Positions 37,678-44,514 of a DNA stretch of 45,300 nucleotides are shown here, one piece after another; the first letter of the stretch is position 1; every line of letters begins with the position of its first letter. The notes below the pieces were generated by a model that was not told the origin of the DNA, did not search any database, and saw only the letters and a program-made list of their open reading frames with translations. This stretch comes from a virus. The stretch lies in IMG/VR virus record IMGVR_UViG_3300025000_000174, positions 1 to 45,300 of that record, one strand, 5' to 3'. The position numbers and the translations under genes were made by a program.

Positions 37678-38181
37678 CTAAGGCATTCCCCAGCCCGGAC
37701 CGGGGTACATGTAAATGCGGCGCTGGATCTCCATCCAGCTGTCGAACCGGGCCATGCAGACCCGGCATTCCTGATAGTTGTGGCCCGTGGCTCCAAAGGC
37801 GTCGCACGCCCATAACGGTCCGCAGCCTTTGATTTCGCCGTGTTCGTTGATGCCTAGCGCTGCCTGGCGAGCGGCGAGCCCGTCAGCCGGGTGCTCTGCA
37901 GGGCGCCCGATCGCACCAGCTTCTCCGCCATGCTCGTCGCCCGATAGTCCGACTGGCGCCGCGTCCGCTTGATGCTCCCTGTCTTCACCAGCCCGAACCA
38001 GCGCAGGATCCGCTGGATGTTCGTTTTTTTCATCATGGCAAGCCTCCTTGTGACGCGCACGGCGCGCCTCGACGGTTGAGTGGATCCACTTCACCAAAGC
38101 CAGCAGGCCGATGAAGGCCATGATGGCGGCGAAGTAGAAGCTGTAAAACACGACGATGTTGTGAATGGGCCTTTGCAGCAT
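37678..38181 (-). CDS. Membrane-anchored early protein
   Basis: ATG 38181 follows GGGAGGGAAC. Residues 1-40 (MLQRPIHNIVVFYSFYFAAI...) contain a strong membrane helix. The open frame continues to 37678 (167 aa). Residues about 50-110 have the Ala/Gly/His/Asp-rich look of shadow sequence because another gene (37854-38036) is nested there. The last 55 residues (GINEHGEIKGCGPLWACDAF; CRVCMARFDSW) look genuine again. Either one protein or two genes with a lost boundary. Confidence 0.5.
   Translation of the reverse strand: MLQRPIHNIVVFYSFYFAAIMAFIGLLALVKWIHSTVEARRARHKEACHDEKNEHPADPALVRAGEDREHQADAAPVGLSGDEHGGEAGAIGRPAEHPADGLAARQAALGINEHGEIKGCGPLWACDAFGATGHNYQECRVCMARFDSWMEIQRRIYMYPGPGWGMP
37854..38036 (-). 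CDS. Nested small basic protein (60 aa)
   Basis: ATG 38036 follows AAGGAGG. The product MMKKTNIQRILRWFGLVKTG continues SIKRTRRQSDYRATSMAEKL and ends SPLARQR; it has natural composition and is basic. It lies wholly inside the open frame of the membrane protein, in another frame of the same strand. Its strong ribosome site makes it the better coding call for this stretch. Confidence 0.55.
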   Translation of the reverse strand: MMKKTNIQRILRWFGLVKTGSIKRTRRQSDYRATSMAEKLVRSGALQSTRLTGSPLARQR

Positions 38182-38207
38182 TGTTCCCTCCCTGGCCAGC
38201 GGCCGGA

Positions 38208-38516
38208 TCAGCACTTCCATTCGCGATCGGTTCTCCATACGAAATACTTGGTACCGGGCGGGCAGTAGCGCCGGGCATTGCTCTCGACTTCCTCACGGAG
38301 CCGGGCGGCATCGGACGGCTCCTGACGGGCAGCATCGGCCAACCGCTGGATCTTCTCCGCTACCTTGCGGCTCATCTCGGCGGAATTCTCCTGTAGCTCC
38401 GTCAGCTCGGCCTTCAGTTTGTTCTTTTTGCGCCGCTGGATCAGGAGGTGCTCTGTTGCCGCATGGAGGGCAACCCCCAGAGCGATAAGGGCGATGGCGC
38501 TTAGCAGATCTGTCAT
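38208..38516 (-). CDS. Small membrane protein with coiled coil
   Basis: ATG 38516 overlaps the upstream stop (TAATG). The 102-aa product has an N-terminal membrane helix (LLSAIALIALGVALHAATEH, about 4-23), a charged coiled coil (KKNKLKAELTELQENSAEMSRKVAEKIQRL) and a C-terminal CPPGTKYFVWRTDREWKC. Perhaps tethered to the inner membrane with a cytoplasmic coil. No family recognised. Confidence 0.62.
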   Translation of the reverse strand: MTDLLSAIALIALGVALHAATEHLLIQRRKKNKLKAELTELQENSAEMSRKVAEKIQRLADAARQEPSDAARLREEVESNARRYCPPGTKYFVWRTDREWKC

Positions 38517-38842
38517 TATTTGCCTCCGTTCTGCGGACACTTGCGGCAGGCCAGGAAGAGCCGCACCGCCTGTTCGTTGGCGGAACGGAACGGCTTTTTC
38601 TTCTCTTCCGAGCACTGGCTGAGCGGGATCCCGCCGAGGACCGGGCAGTTGACGGACAAGCCGCCGTAAACTTCGATGACCCGGTTGAGGACGTTGTCGA
38701 GGTTTCCCTTGTATTTGCCCTGCAGCACCGAACTGATGGCGCCGGGGGAGTAGCCGAGCTCAACGGATGCTCGGGCCTGGCCACCCTGGCCGTATTCGGC
38801 AACCTTGTCGCGCAGGAGCTGGAGCGCGTCATTCTGCGTCAT
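38516..38842 (-). CDS. HTH protein with C-terminal Cys group
   Basis: The 108-aa product MTQNDALQLLRDKVAEYGQGGQARASVELGYSPGAISSVLQGKYKGNLDNVLNRVIEVYG has a lambda-repressor-like HTH. The tail has NCPVLGGIPLSQC and CRKCPQNGGK, four Cys that may bind an Fe-S cluster or zinc. Similar regulators are common just after the MuB gene in Mu-like prophages. Likely DNA-binding early regulator; target unknown. Confidence 0.72.
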   Translation of the reverse strand: MTQNDALQLLRDKVAEYGQGGQARASVELGYSPGAISSVLQGKYKGNLDNVLNRVIEVYGGLSVNCPVLGGIPLSQCSEEKKKPFRSANEQAVRLFLACRKCPQNGGK

Positions 38843-39443
38843 TGGCGCCTCCTGACCATACGACCTTCCCCGTGTTCGGGTCGTAAACCTGCTTTACTCG
38901 CTGAACCATGGGCGGTTTGGGTCCGGTGTACTTCGACGACAGGAATCGATACCGCGCCTGGCTGCCGGCCGTGTGGACGCTGCCGGGTTTGCCGGTGGCA
39001 ATCATCGCCAGGTAGCCGGCCTTGTGCAGATGGTAGACGTAGTTTTTGGCGTCGACCTCGGAAATGGGCATGTTGTCGGTGGCGGCATGGATTGCAAGAT
39101 CCTTGGGGGAGAATTCGGTAAGGATGCGCATGGTGCGCCACATCTGCTCCCGCCCGCGTCCCTGGGTGATTTCGGTGCCATCACGGCGTACACGCGGGGC
39201 CTCAATACCGTTGTCTTTGACCAGTTTGTACGGAGTTGCCGGGGTGTCGAGCGGGCTGAGTTTCTGGACGTAGCCGGCAGCGACCAGGGCCGTGATGTAT
39301 TCCCGCACAGTGTCCCTGCTGCAGGTGGTTACTTCCCAAATTTCACGGAAGCTGAAGGGGCGCCCCTTGGTCTTACGGATCTCGGCCCAGATGGTTTCCC
39401 TGGTCTGATCCGGTCGCCGCTTGTCAATCGGTTTCTGGGGCAT
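38829..39443 (-). CDS. Winged-helix early protein
   Basis: ATG 39443 overlaps the ATPase stop (TGATG); the longer frame upstream lies inside the ATPase gene. The 204-aa product has two winged-helix units: FSFREIWEVTTCSRDTVREYITALVAAGYVQK (about 31-62) and FSPKDLAIHAATDNMPISEVDAKNYVYHLHKAGYLAMI (about 112-150), then a basic tail ending VYDPNTGKVVWSGGAND. It may assist transposition or regulate early genes. Family name not known. Confidence 0.72.
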   Translation of the reverse strand: MPQKPIDKRRPDQTRETIWAEIRKTKGRPFSFREIWEVTTCSRDTVREYITALVAAGYVQKLSPLDTPATPYKLVKDNGIEAPRVRRDGTEITQGRGREQMWRTMRILTEFSPKDLAIHAATDNMPISEVDAKNYVYHLHKAGYLAMIATGKPGSVHTAGSQARYRFLSSKYTGPKPPMVQRVKQVYDPNTGKVVWSGGANDAE

Positions 39444-40186
39444 CAGAGCGACCCCCTCTTCGGCGCCTTGCCTGCGATCAGCTGGCGGTTGCCCCACAGC
39501 TTGCTGTCCACCTCGCTCCAGCCGTTAGCCTGGGCCTCGATCTGGACCGCTTCGAGGTTTTCGGCGATGCGGCCGACGGAACCTTTGGCTATCAACCGGA
39601 TATCTTCCAGAAGATCATCGGCGATCGTGATGGACGGGTGGACGTAGAGGCTGCGCAGCTGGGCGGCGTCGTTGAAATCGGCCGCTTCAGCCATAACCCA
39701 TTCGTGAACGCGGCGGTGGACGCGCTCCCACTTGATGAGCTTGGAGGGGAGTTTGTCTTCACCGACGATAATAATGGCGCTGGATGCTGAGCCGTCGTGT
39801 ATGCCGCGCACGACCTCGATGATCCCCTTGGTGACCAGGTAGTCTGTCTCATCGATGATCAGCGGCCGCTGGGAGGCGGTGAGCTCCTCGCAGATCTGCT
39901 CGAGCATCTCGGGGAGCGACGGTGCCGGGGTGATCCCCATTTCTTTCAGGATGGATATATAGAGGCTCTTTTTGGTGGTGACGTCGAAACAGCGGACGTG
40001 GTAGCCGCGCAGCTTGTTGGCGGCGTAGGTGATGGCGCTGGTTTTGCCCCAGCCGGACGGGCCGTACAGGCAGATCATCCGGGAGAGGTGCCGGGACGCC
40101 TTCATGGTGCGCTCCAGGGCCGCCATGACGAGTGATACGTTGGTGAGTAGGGCGATGGTGTTGACAACCGGTCGGTGCTGCTGCAT
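39443..40186 (-). CDS. Target-selection AAA+ ATPase (MuB-like)
   Basis: The 247-aa product has Walker A GPSGWGKT (42-49) and Walker B PLIIDETD (108-115), then IIIVGEDKLPSKLIKWERVHRRVHEW with a likely sensor and arginine finger. MuB binds target DNA, blocks self-insertion and activates MuA; the matching position next to the transposase supports this. It lacks the long N-terminal HTH appendage of Mu MuB, as in B3/D3112-like phages. Confidence 0.9.
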   Translation of the reverse strand: MQQHRPVVNTIALLTNVSLVMAALERTMKASRHLSRMICLYGPSGWGKTSAITYAANKLRGYHVRCFDVTTKKSLYISILKEMGITPAPSLPEMLEQICEELTASQRPLIIDETDYLVTKGIIEVVRGIHDGSASSAIIIVGEDKLPSKLIKWERVHRRVHEWVMAEAADFNDAAQLRSLYVHPSITIADDLLEDIRLIAKGSVGRIAENLEAVQIEAQANGWSEVDSKLWGNRQLIAGKAPKRGSL

Positions 40187-40210
40187 AATTACCTCCTCTG
40201 TTCATGTAGT

Positions 40211-40261
40211 TGCCCGCCATCCGCGGGCAGGAAAAGCCGGGGCGGCTACCCCGGCTTTTTT
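40211..40261. terminator. Two hairpins between transposase and ATPase genes
   Basis: TGCCCGC/GCGGGCA (40211-40229) and AAGCCGGGG/CCCCGGCTT (40234-40257) with a 6-nt loop. On plus the second is followed by TTTTTT; on minus, the direction of the operon, by TTTTCC after the stem. It can stop plus-strand transcription and may partly attenuate or protect the minus-strand message between the two transposition genes. Confidence 0.65.
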
Positions 40262-40279
40262 GCGTATGTAGTGCGGCCG

Positions 40280-42502
40280 TCAGGTGCGCCGCAGGCTGTA
40301 AATGTCCTCGCTGATCCCCTTGAATGCCCGCCATGCCGGCGTCTTCTGAAACGCCTCGTAAAACCTGAATGCTTCGTCCGCAACCTCCAGACCGCCCACT
40401 ATTTGCCCTTCGAGCTGACACCAGAGGCGATATTTTTCACGATCGCCATGGGGAATCTCGAATACCGGTTTGCGCTCGGCTGCCTGGGCCTGCATCCGCT
40501 CCCGGGTGGCGATCGCTGCAGGGGAGACGGTGGGTGCGGCGTTTCGGTTGTCCAGGACGGCGGCGGCTTCGGCGGCGGCCTGCAGCCCGGGGGAGGTGTA
40601 GTCGACGGTCGGGCGCGGGAAGTGGGCGACGTTGGAGGCGGCTGCCTGGCGCTCGCGGTGTTCGAGGACGGCCTGGACGATGTCGACGCCCTTGAGGGCC
40701 TTCTTCGCCTCCTTGGCGTGCGCCCGCATTTCGGCGCGATGCTTGTTCTGCCGGGCGCGGGCGACGGCGGCGGCTTCGGCCCGGGAGATGCCGGTGCGGT
40801 CGGGGTCTTCGGCGATACAGGCGAATTCCCAGACGCCGAAATCGTTCATGCGGTGGACGATGATGCGGCCGAGATCGGCGGGATCGTACATGACCCGTAC
40901 TTCTTTACCGACGAGATCCGCGAGATCGGGATGGATGTAGGTGCCTTTGTCGAGGACGATCCCTTTTTTCTGGACGGTAGGTAGCTTGCCGCGGCGCTTG
41001 GGGGCTTCGGCAAGCAGCACATCGAGAGCGCGTTCGTCGCTGATGCGGTGGATGGCGTGCGGCCACCCGGCCAGGACCTGGTTGGGAGACATGCCGAGGC
41101 TGGAATGTCGGGTGTCGTGATAGGCGGCGCACCATCTGTCGCAGAAGGCCTGGAGGTCTTCGCCGGTCATCTTGATCTCGATGACCGCTTCCGGATCCCG
41201 GAGGCGCTGCGCGAAACTTTTGCGTGCTTCGATGGCTTTGCGATCGGCGACGCTGTGGCCGCAGTAGCCGGGAAGCAGTTCGACCAGGTCGTGGGAGAAG
41301 GTGCCGAAGCCGCGCTCTATGAAAGGTTTTTCATCGCCGGAGAAAGGCCGGCAGAAGTGCTGCCGGATGTCCAGATCGCCCATGACCCGCTGAAAATGGT
41401 CGCTCTTGTAGGGGTTGCCGTTGTCCGTGGACAGGGTGCCCTTGGCGGGGACTCCCCAGGCGATGAGGGCGCGGCGCACGGTGGCGGCGTTGTCGGTGGC
41501 CCGCTCGGTCCTCGTCACCTGGAAGATCAGGCGGCGGGTGCCGACGTCGCAGATGCCGATGATCTTGTGGCGGCCGTCGACAAGGAGCAGATCGGCCGGG
41601 GTAGCGTCGATTTCCCATCGCTGGTTCGGGCCGGTGATGCCTTCCGATCGCGAGCCGAACGCGACCTGATAACGGTTCTTGCAGTCGTCGGGGTTGGTGA
41701 TATGCGCCCATTCTTGCGGGTGGGCCTTCTTCCAGGCTTCCATCCACCGTTCGACGCTTTTGTCGCTGATCCAGGGGGCATCGGCAAGGACGCCGCGCAG
41801 GGATTCGTTGACGTGTTTCGGCTTGATGTGCGGATTGTCGAACATGAGGGCGAGAATGGCGCTGGCCATGGGTCTGACGGGCTCGCCCTTGGCGTCGGTA
41901 CCGGTGATGTAGGTCTCGATCTTGCTCTGCCCCTTGCGGTTGCCGTACAGGTCGGCAAGCCCCATCATGCCGAGCTCGTATTCTTCCGTTATCCAGGTGC
42001 GCAGGGTGGCCACATGGATGGTGCGGATCTCGCCGCGCACCCAGGGTGCCACGTCGGCCCGGCCCATGTTGTATTCGTCGACAAACAGTTCCTGGCCGTT
42101 CGTCCTGGCGAAGCGATTGGCGGTGATGAACGCTTCACAGGCGCGGATGATTTCCAGTTTGGCCTTGGCGCCCTGCTGCTGCCACGGGGGCAGCCGATGG
42201 AAGTCGGTGAGGCTCTGCGCACGGGCTGCGAGGCGGTTGCGCTCCTTTTCCTCGGCTTCGCGCTGCAGCTGCTCGGCGGAGGGGACGGCTCGGAGCTGGA
42301 TGACGTTTTTGCGGTTGAAGTAGACGCGGATGAGCTTGCGTTCCTGGTAGGTGAGGGGGATTTCGTCGATGTCAAATTTGGCGACGCCGCTTTCATTGAC
42401 GGGTTGCCATTGGTTGGTATGCTTCTTCTTGTTAGCGGCCACGCGGCTTATTTTCAGAGCGTTTGCTATTTCGGTGATGGTGGCTGTGATTTGCTCGCTC
42501 AC
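40280..42502 (-). CDS. DDE transposase (MuA-like)
   Basis: GTG 42502 follows AGGAGGG; the ATG at 42547 lacks this and is less likely. In the 740-aa product the N-terminal part (TEIANALKISRVAANKKK) is an HTH for end binding, followed by a winged-helix region (KSVERWMEAW). The catalytic core has WEID (Asp299), STDNGNP (Asp360) and KPFIERGFGTF (Glu396), with 35 residues between the last two: the DDE triad with DX35E spacing. SLGMSPNQVLAGWP and the C-terminal beta-barrel (RVMYDPADLGRIIVHRM) follow, with a helical tail for contact with the ATPase. It catalyses integration and replicative transposition. Confidence 0.95.
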   Translation of the reverse strand: MSEQITATITEIANALKISRVAANKKKHTNQWQPVNESGVAKFDIDEIPLTYQERKLIRVYFNRKNVIQLRAVPSAEQLQREAEEKERNRLAARAQSLTDFHRLPPWQQQGAKAKLEIIRACEAFITANRFARTNGQELFVDEYNMGRADVAPWVRGEIRTIHVATLRTWITEEYELGMMGLADLYGNRKGQSKIETYITGTDAKGEPVRPMASAILALMFDNPHIKPKHVNESLRGVLADAPWISDKSVERWMEAWKKAHPQEWAHITNPDDCKNRYQVAFGSRSEGITGPNQRWEIDATPADLLLVDGRHKIIGICDVGTRRLIFQVTRTERATDNAATVRRALIAWGVPAKGTLSTDNGNPYKSDHFQRVMGDLDIRQHFCRPFSGDEKPFIERGFGTFSHDLVELLPGYCGHSVADRKAIEARKSFAQRLRDPEAVIEIKMTGEDLQAFCDRWCAAYHDTRHSSLGMSPNQVLAGWPHAIHRISDERALDVLLAEAPKRRGKLPTVQKKGIVLDKGTYIHPDLADLVGKEVRVMYDPADLGRIIVHRMNDFGVWEFACIAEDPDRTGISRAEAAAVARARQNKHRAEMRAHAKEAKKALKGVDIVQAVLEHRERQAAASNVAHFPRPTVDYTSPGLQAAAEAAAVLDNRNAAPTVSPAAIATRERMQAQAAERKPVFEIPHGDREKYRLWCQLEGQIVGGLEVADEAFRFYEAFQKTPAWRAFKGISEDIYSLRRT

Positions 42503-42607
42503 GCGGACCCTCCTGAGAAAAATTTCATTCTGCCGCTTGCATTGCAATTAAATGGTGCTAATGTTTAGCTGTTGGGCTATGGCCTGCGTCGGCCTTTAAA
42601 TAGCTAT

Positions 42608-43078
42608 TTACTTTCTTCCTTCCAGCTCCTGCAGAAACACCTGCCGCTTCTTTTTTTCCGCCTGCAGTTTCCTGCCTTCTTCGTCCAGTTTCTGGATCTC
42701 TGCCCGCAGCGCGTCCGGCCCAGGGAGGGTGAATACCCCGGCGGCTTCGGCCTTGAGCCGGATCAGCTCGATATCCCCGGTAACGATGCAGAAGGCCGGA
42801 TCGAAGCGGCCGGGCATCTCGTGGGGGTGGCTTTCGGCAGTCCAGTTGTTAATCATCTGCACCGTGACGCGCTCTCCTGCGAGATCGGTCATTTCGTCGG
42901 CGATGGTCTCGCGGGACTTGGGAACACTTTTGATGGCTTTTTTGATGGTGGCATGGATCTGGGCGCCGATATTGAGCCGGCCGGAACGTTGGGCCTGCCG
43001 TTCGGCCTGCTCCTGGCGCAGGAAGTCGAAGAGGTTGAGTTGCTGAGTCCCGACTAATTTTTCTTTGGTTTTTGTCAT
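42608..43078 (-). CDS. Early phage protein with HTH-like core
   Basis: The 156-aa product MTKTKEKLVGTQQLNLFDFL contains IHATIKKAIKSVPKSRETIADEMTDLAGERVTVQMINNWTAES, which resembles the DNA-binding region of short phage CII-type regulators, and a C-terminal coiled coil (DALRAEIQKLDEEGRKLQAEKKKRQVFLQEL). It is the gene between Ner and the transposase. Probably regulates early or lysogenic genes; not proven. Confidence 0.68.
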   Translation of the reverse strand: MTKTKEKLVGTQQLNLFDFLRQEQAERQAQRSGRLNIGAQIHATIKKAIKSVPKSRETIADEMTDLAGERVTVQMINNWTAESHPHEMPGRFDPAFCIVTGDIELIRLKAEAAGVFTLPGPDALRAEIQKLDEEGRKLQAEKKKRQVFLQELEGRK

Positions 43079-43125
43079 TGCAAACCCTTAAAAATCTGGG
43101 TTATAGTCGCCTTGTCTTGTCAAGG

Positions 43126-43359
43126 TCATGCAGCACGCTTGCTGTAGCGTTCCGGCCAGATGATACGGGCTTTGATACCGATCTTTCTGGCGATGATCGC
43201 TTCCCATTTGGGGGAGGGACGGTTGCTGACGACTTGCACGGCCTGCCTGCAGACTTTATGTTCCCGGGCAAGGGCCGAAATAGATGTTTTATGGAATCTC
43301 AGCTGATACTTGACCCACTCCCAGCGCTGTTCGGGGTCTTTGGGTATGAGATGTTTCAT
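43126..43359 (-). CDS. ner: Ner-like DNA-binding regulator
   Basis: The 77-aa product has ERWEWVKYQLRFHKTSISALAREHKVCRQAVQVVSNRPSPKWEAIIARKIGIKARIIWPERYS, matching the Ner/Nlp/SfsB family (ending WP-x-RY). In Mu, Ner represses both early and repressor promoters during lytic growth. It is downstream of the early promoter, as expected. A GAGGT 6 nt before the ATG forms one arm of the palindrome ACCTC-GTG-GAGGT. Confidence 0.9.
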   Translation of the reverse strand: MKHLIPKDPEQRWEWVKYQLRFHKTSISALAREHKVCRQAVQVVSNRPSPKWEAIIARKIGIKARIIWPERYSKRAA

Positions 43360-43382
43360 GGTGTTACCTCGTGGAGGTGTTT

Positions 43383-43817
43383 ATGGGTCTAGGGAACTAC
43401 ATACACGCCTGCGACAGCTTTCTTAACGAACTGCGCGATTCTTTAGCCAGCGATGAAGTAGAAACTTTGAGGTCCGATTGTGCTTCAATGGGACGCAAAA
43501 AGTGGACTGACTGGGTGTATGCGGAGGTATTCCGCACAGAAATTCATGGATTTGTGGCTGCGACGCCGTCGCGTCGTAAGACAAAGAAGGAGTGGAACGA
43601 TCCAAGGCTGAAAGGACATCTTGTACTAGCCGCTTACCACCACGTCTGGAAGGCTCAGCGGGTGCTGGAGCTTTCGATGGAGATACCGATATCCCCGGGA
43701 GGAAGCTACAGAGACATGGCTCTATGTGCCGGGGCGTTCTACGACAGATTGCTTCTTTCTCAGCGAGAATTTGCTCGACAAGAGTGGCCGTTTGGCGGGA
43801 AAAACCCTTTTCGATAA
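43383..43817 (+). CDS. Hypothetical plus-strand protein, antisense to the early transcript
   Basis: ATG 43383 follows GGAGGTG at good spacing. The 144-aa product MGLGNYIHACDSFLNELRDS, with KKWTDWVYAEVFRTEIHGF, LKGHLVLAAYHHVWKAQRVLEL and YRDMALCAGAFYDRLLLSQ, has natural composition rich in Trp, Tyr and Leu. No family is recognised. It is divergent from ner and points towards the repressor. It would be transcribed against the early message, so it is most likely a lysogeny-time or cargo gene. An opposite-strand ORF with a good start overlaps it. Confidence 0.55.
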   Translation: MGLGNYIHACDSFLNELRDSLASDEVETLRSDCASMGRKKWTDWVYAEVFRTEIHGFVAATPSRRKTKKEWNDPRLKGHLVLAAYHHVWKAQRVLELSMEIPISPGGSYRDMALCAGAFYDRLLLSQREFARQEWPFGGKNPFR

Positions 43818-43836
43818 CCGTATTCTCAGGGGTCAT
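43423..43836 (-). CDS. Alternative first gene of the early transcript
   Basis: ATG 43836 lies about 35 nt after the likely early start site and follows AAAGGAGGGGAAA, an excellent ribosome site. The 137-aa frame begins MTPENTVIEKGFSRQTATLV, continuing EQILAEKEAICRR, which looks helical and real. Later residues are rich in Pro, Ser and Arg, typical of antisense shadow of the plus-strand gene. It may be a real leader gene whose distal part was replaced, or only its first third is meaningful. Confidence 0.38.
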   Translation of the reverse strand: MTPENTVIEKGFSRQTATLVEQILAEKEAICRRTPRHIEPCLCSFLPGISVSPSKAPAPAEPSRRGGKRLVQDVLSALDRSTPSLSYDATASQPQIHEFLCGIPPHTPSQSTFCVPLKHNRTSKFLLHRWLKNRAVR

Positions 43837-43878
43837 TTTCCCCTCCTTTTTTTGACTTTGGCGCGTTGACATGACTAG

Positions 43879-43907
43879 TTTGTAAACCCATACGGGTAAG
43901 CTGTCAA
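43879..43907 (-). promoter_or_regulatory. Early promoter (Pe)
   Basis: On minus, TTGACA (43907-43902) is followed after 17 bp by TACAAA (43884-43879). The -35 is perfect and the -10 overlaps an operator copy of TTTGTAAACC, so repressor binding should block it. Transcription would start near 43872 and run to ner and the transposase genes. Confidence 0.72.
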
Positions 43908-43996
43908 TACCTATTTGGAGGTTTACAAAATTATTTATCATGATTTGTAAACCTAATTATAAATTACAATGGATATTCCACTGTAATTTTAACTAG

Positions 43997-44024
43997 TTGT
44001 TACGTTTGTAAACCAAAATAAAAT
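43997..44024 (+). promoter_or_regulatory. Repressor promoter
   Basis: TTGTTA (43997-44002), 16 bp, TAAAAT (44019-44024). An operator copy fills the spacer (44005-44014), so the repressor gene is probably self-regulated. Confidence 0.6.
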
Positions 44025-44091
44025 TTTGCTGCCAGGTTTACAAAATACCCTGAATGGGGTGATTGAAAAATGTAAACCTAAATGGGGTTAA

Positions 44092-44514
44092 ATGAGCATC
44101 GGTGAGCGGATAAGAAAGCTGCGTGAAGCCAACCGTCTCCAGCAAGACGCATTTGCGATAAAGGTAGGCGTTCATAAAAACACGGCCGGGAGGTGGGAGC
44201 GTGGCGAGAGGAAGCCTGATTCCGACGATCTCGCAGCAATACTGCGGGTTTTCCCTGAGATAAACCCCACGTGGCTGCTGACTGGAAGCGGTCCGATGAG
44301 GCTGGATCAGGATGAGGGGGTGGTGATGGAGCATGGCCCTGGCTATGTCTGTATTCCACGGCACAACGGCGACCAGGAGCTTGCCGAGATCGTCGATATC
44401 CTGCAGCACGATATGCCCGAGGCCAAGAATTTAGTTTTAAAGGTGCTGCGCGGGCGTAAGGACCTTGTGGAGGGCCTGGAAGGCCTGGGGATGAAGCTTA
44501 AGGAGGAGATATGA
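44092..44514 (+). CDS. Phage repressor, XRE/cI-type HTH
   Basis: The 140-aa product MSIGERIRKLREANRLQQDA continues FAIKVGVHKNTAGRWERGERKP, a classic Cro/cI HTH (about 4-58). The rest (GPGYVCIPRHNGDQELAEIVDILQHD, AKNLVLKVLRGRKDLVEG) is helical and lacks a LexA-type self-cleaving protease, so induction would not follow the classic RecA route. It resembles repressors of D3112-like transposable phages, unlike Mu's c. It is divergent from the early genes, next to the operators. Confidence 0.88.
   Translation: MSIGERIRKLREANRLQQDAFAIKVGVHKNTAGRWERGERKPDSDDLAAILRVFPEINPTWLLTGSGPMRLDQDEGVVMEHGPGYVCIPRHNGDQELAEIVDILQHDMPEAKNLVLKVLRGRKDLVEGLEGLGMKLKEEI

Larger units (their letters stand above)
43879..44078. 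promoter_or_regulatory. Operator cluster: six TTTGTAAACC-type sites
   Basis: Exact TTTGTAAACC lies at 43879-43888, 43944-43953 and 44005-44014; its inverse GGTTTACAAA at 43920-43929 and 44035-44044; a partial ATGTAAACC at 44070-44078. The region also has an inverted repeat AAATTACA/TGTAATTT (43961-43989). It lies between repressor and early genes, so these are most likely repressor (and perhaps Ner or transposase) sites. The half-site resembles the CGTAAACC part of the prophage-end sites. Confidence 0.82.

Noticed and set aside
10764-37678. CRISPR array made of the short repeats
   Set aside because: Units are 7 bp, imperfect and contiguous, with no spacers of constant length and no cas gene.
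41048-42568. 506-aa plus-strand open frame
   Set aside because: It is the exact antisense of the transposase gene, rich in Gly, Ala, Val and Asp, without a ribosome site; the opposite strand has a full DDE triad.
43079-43125. Second early promoter with TTGACA downstream of ner
   Set aside because: TTGACA and TATAAC are present on minus but only 12 bp apart, too close for a normal sigma-70 promoter.
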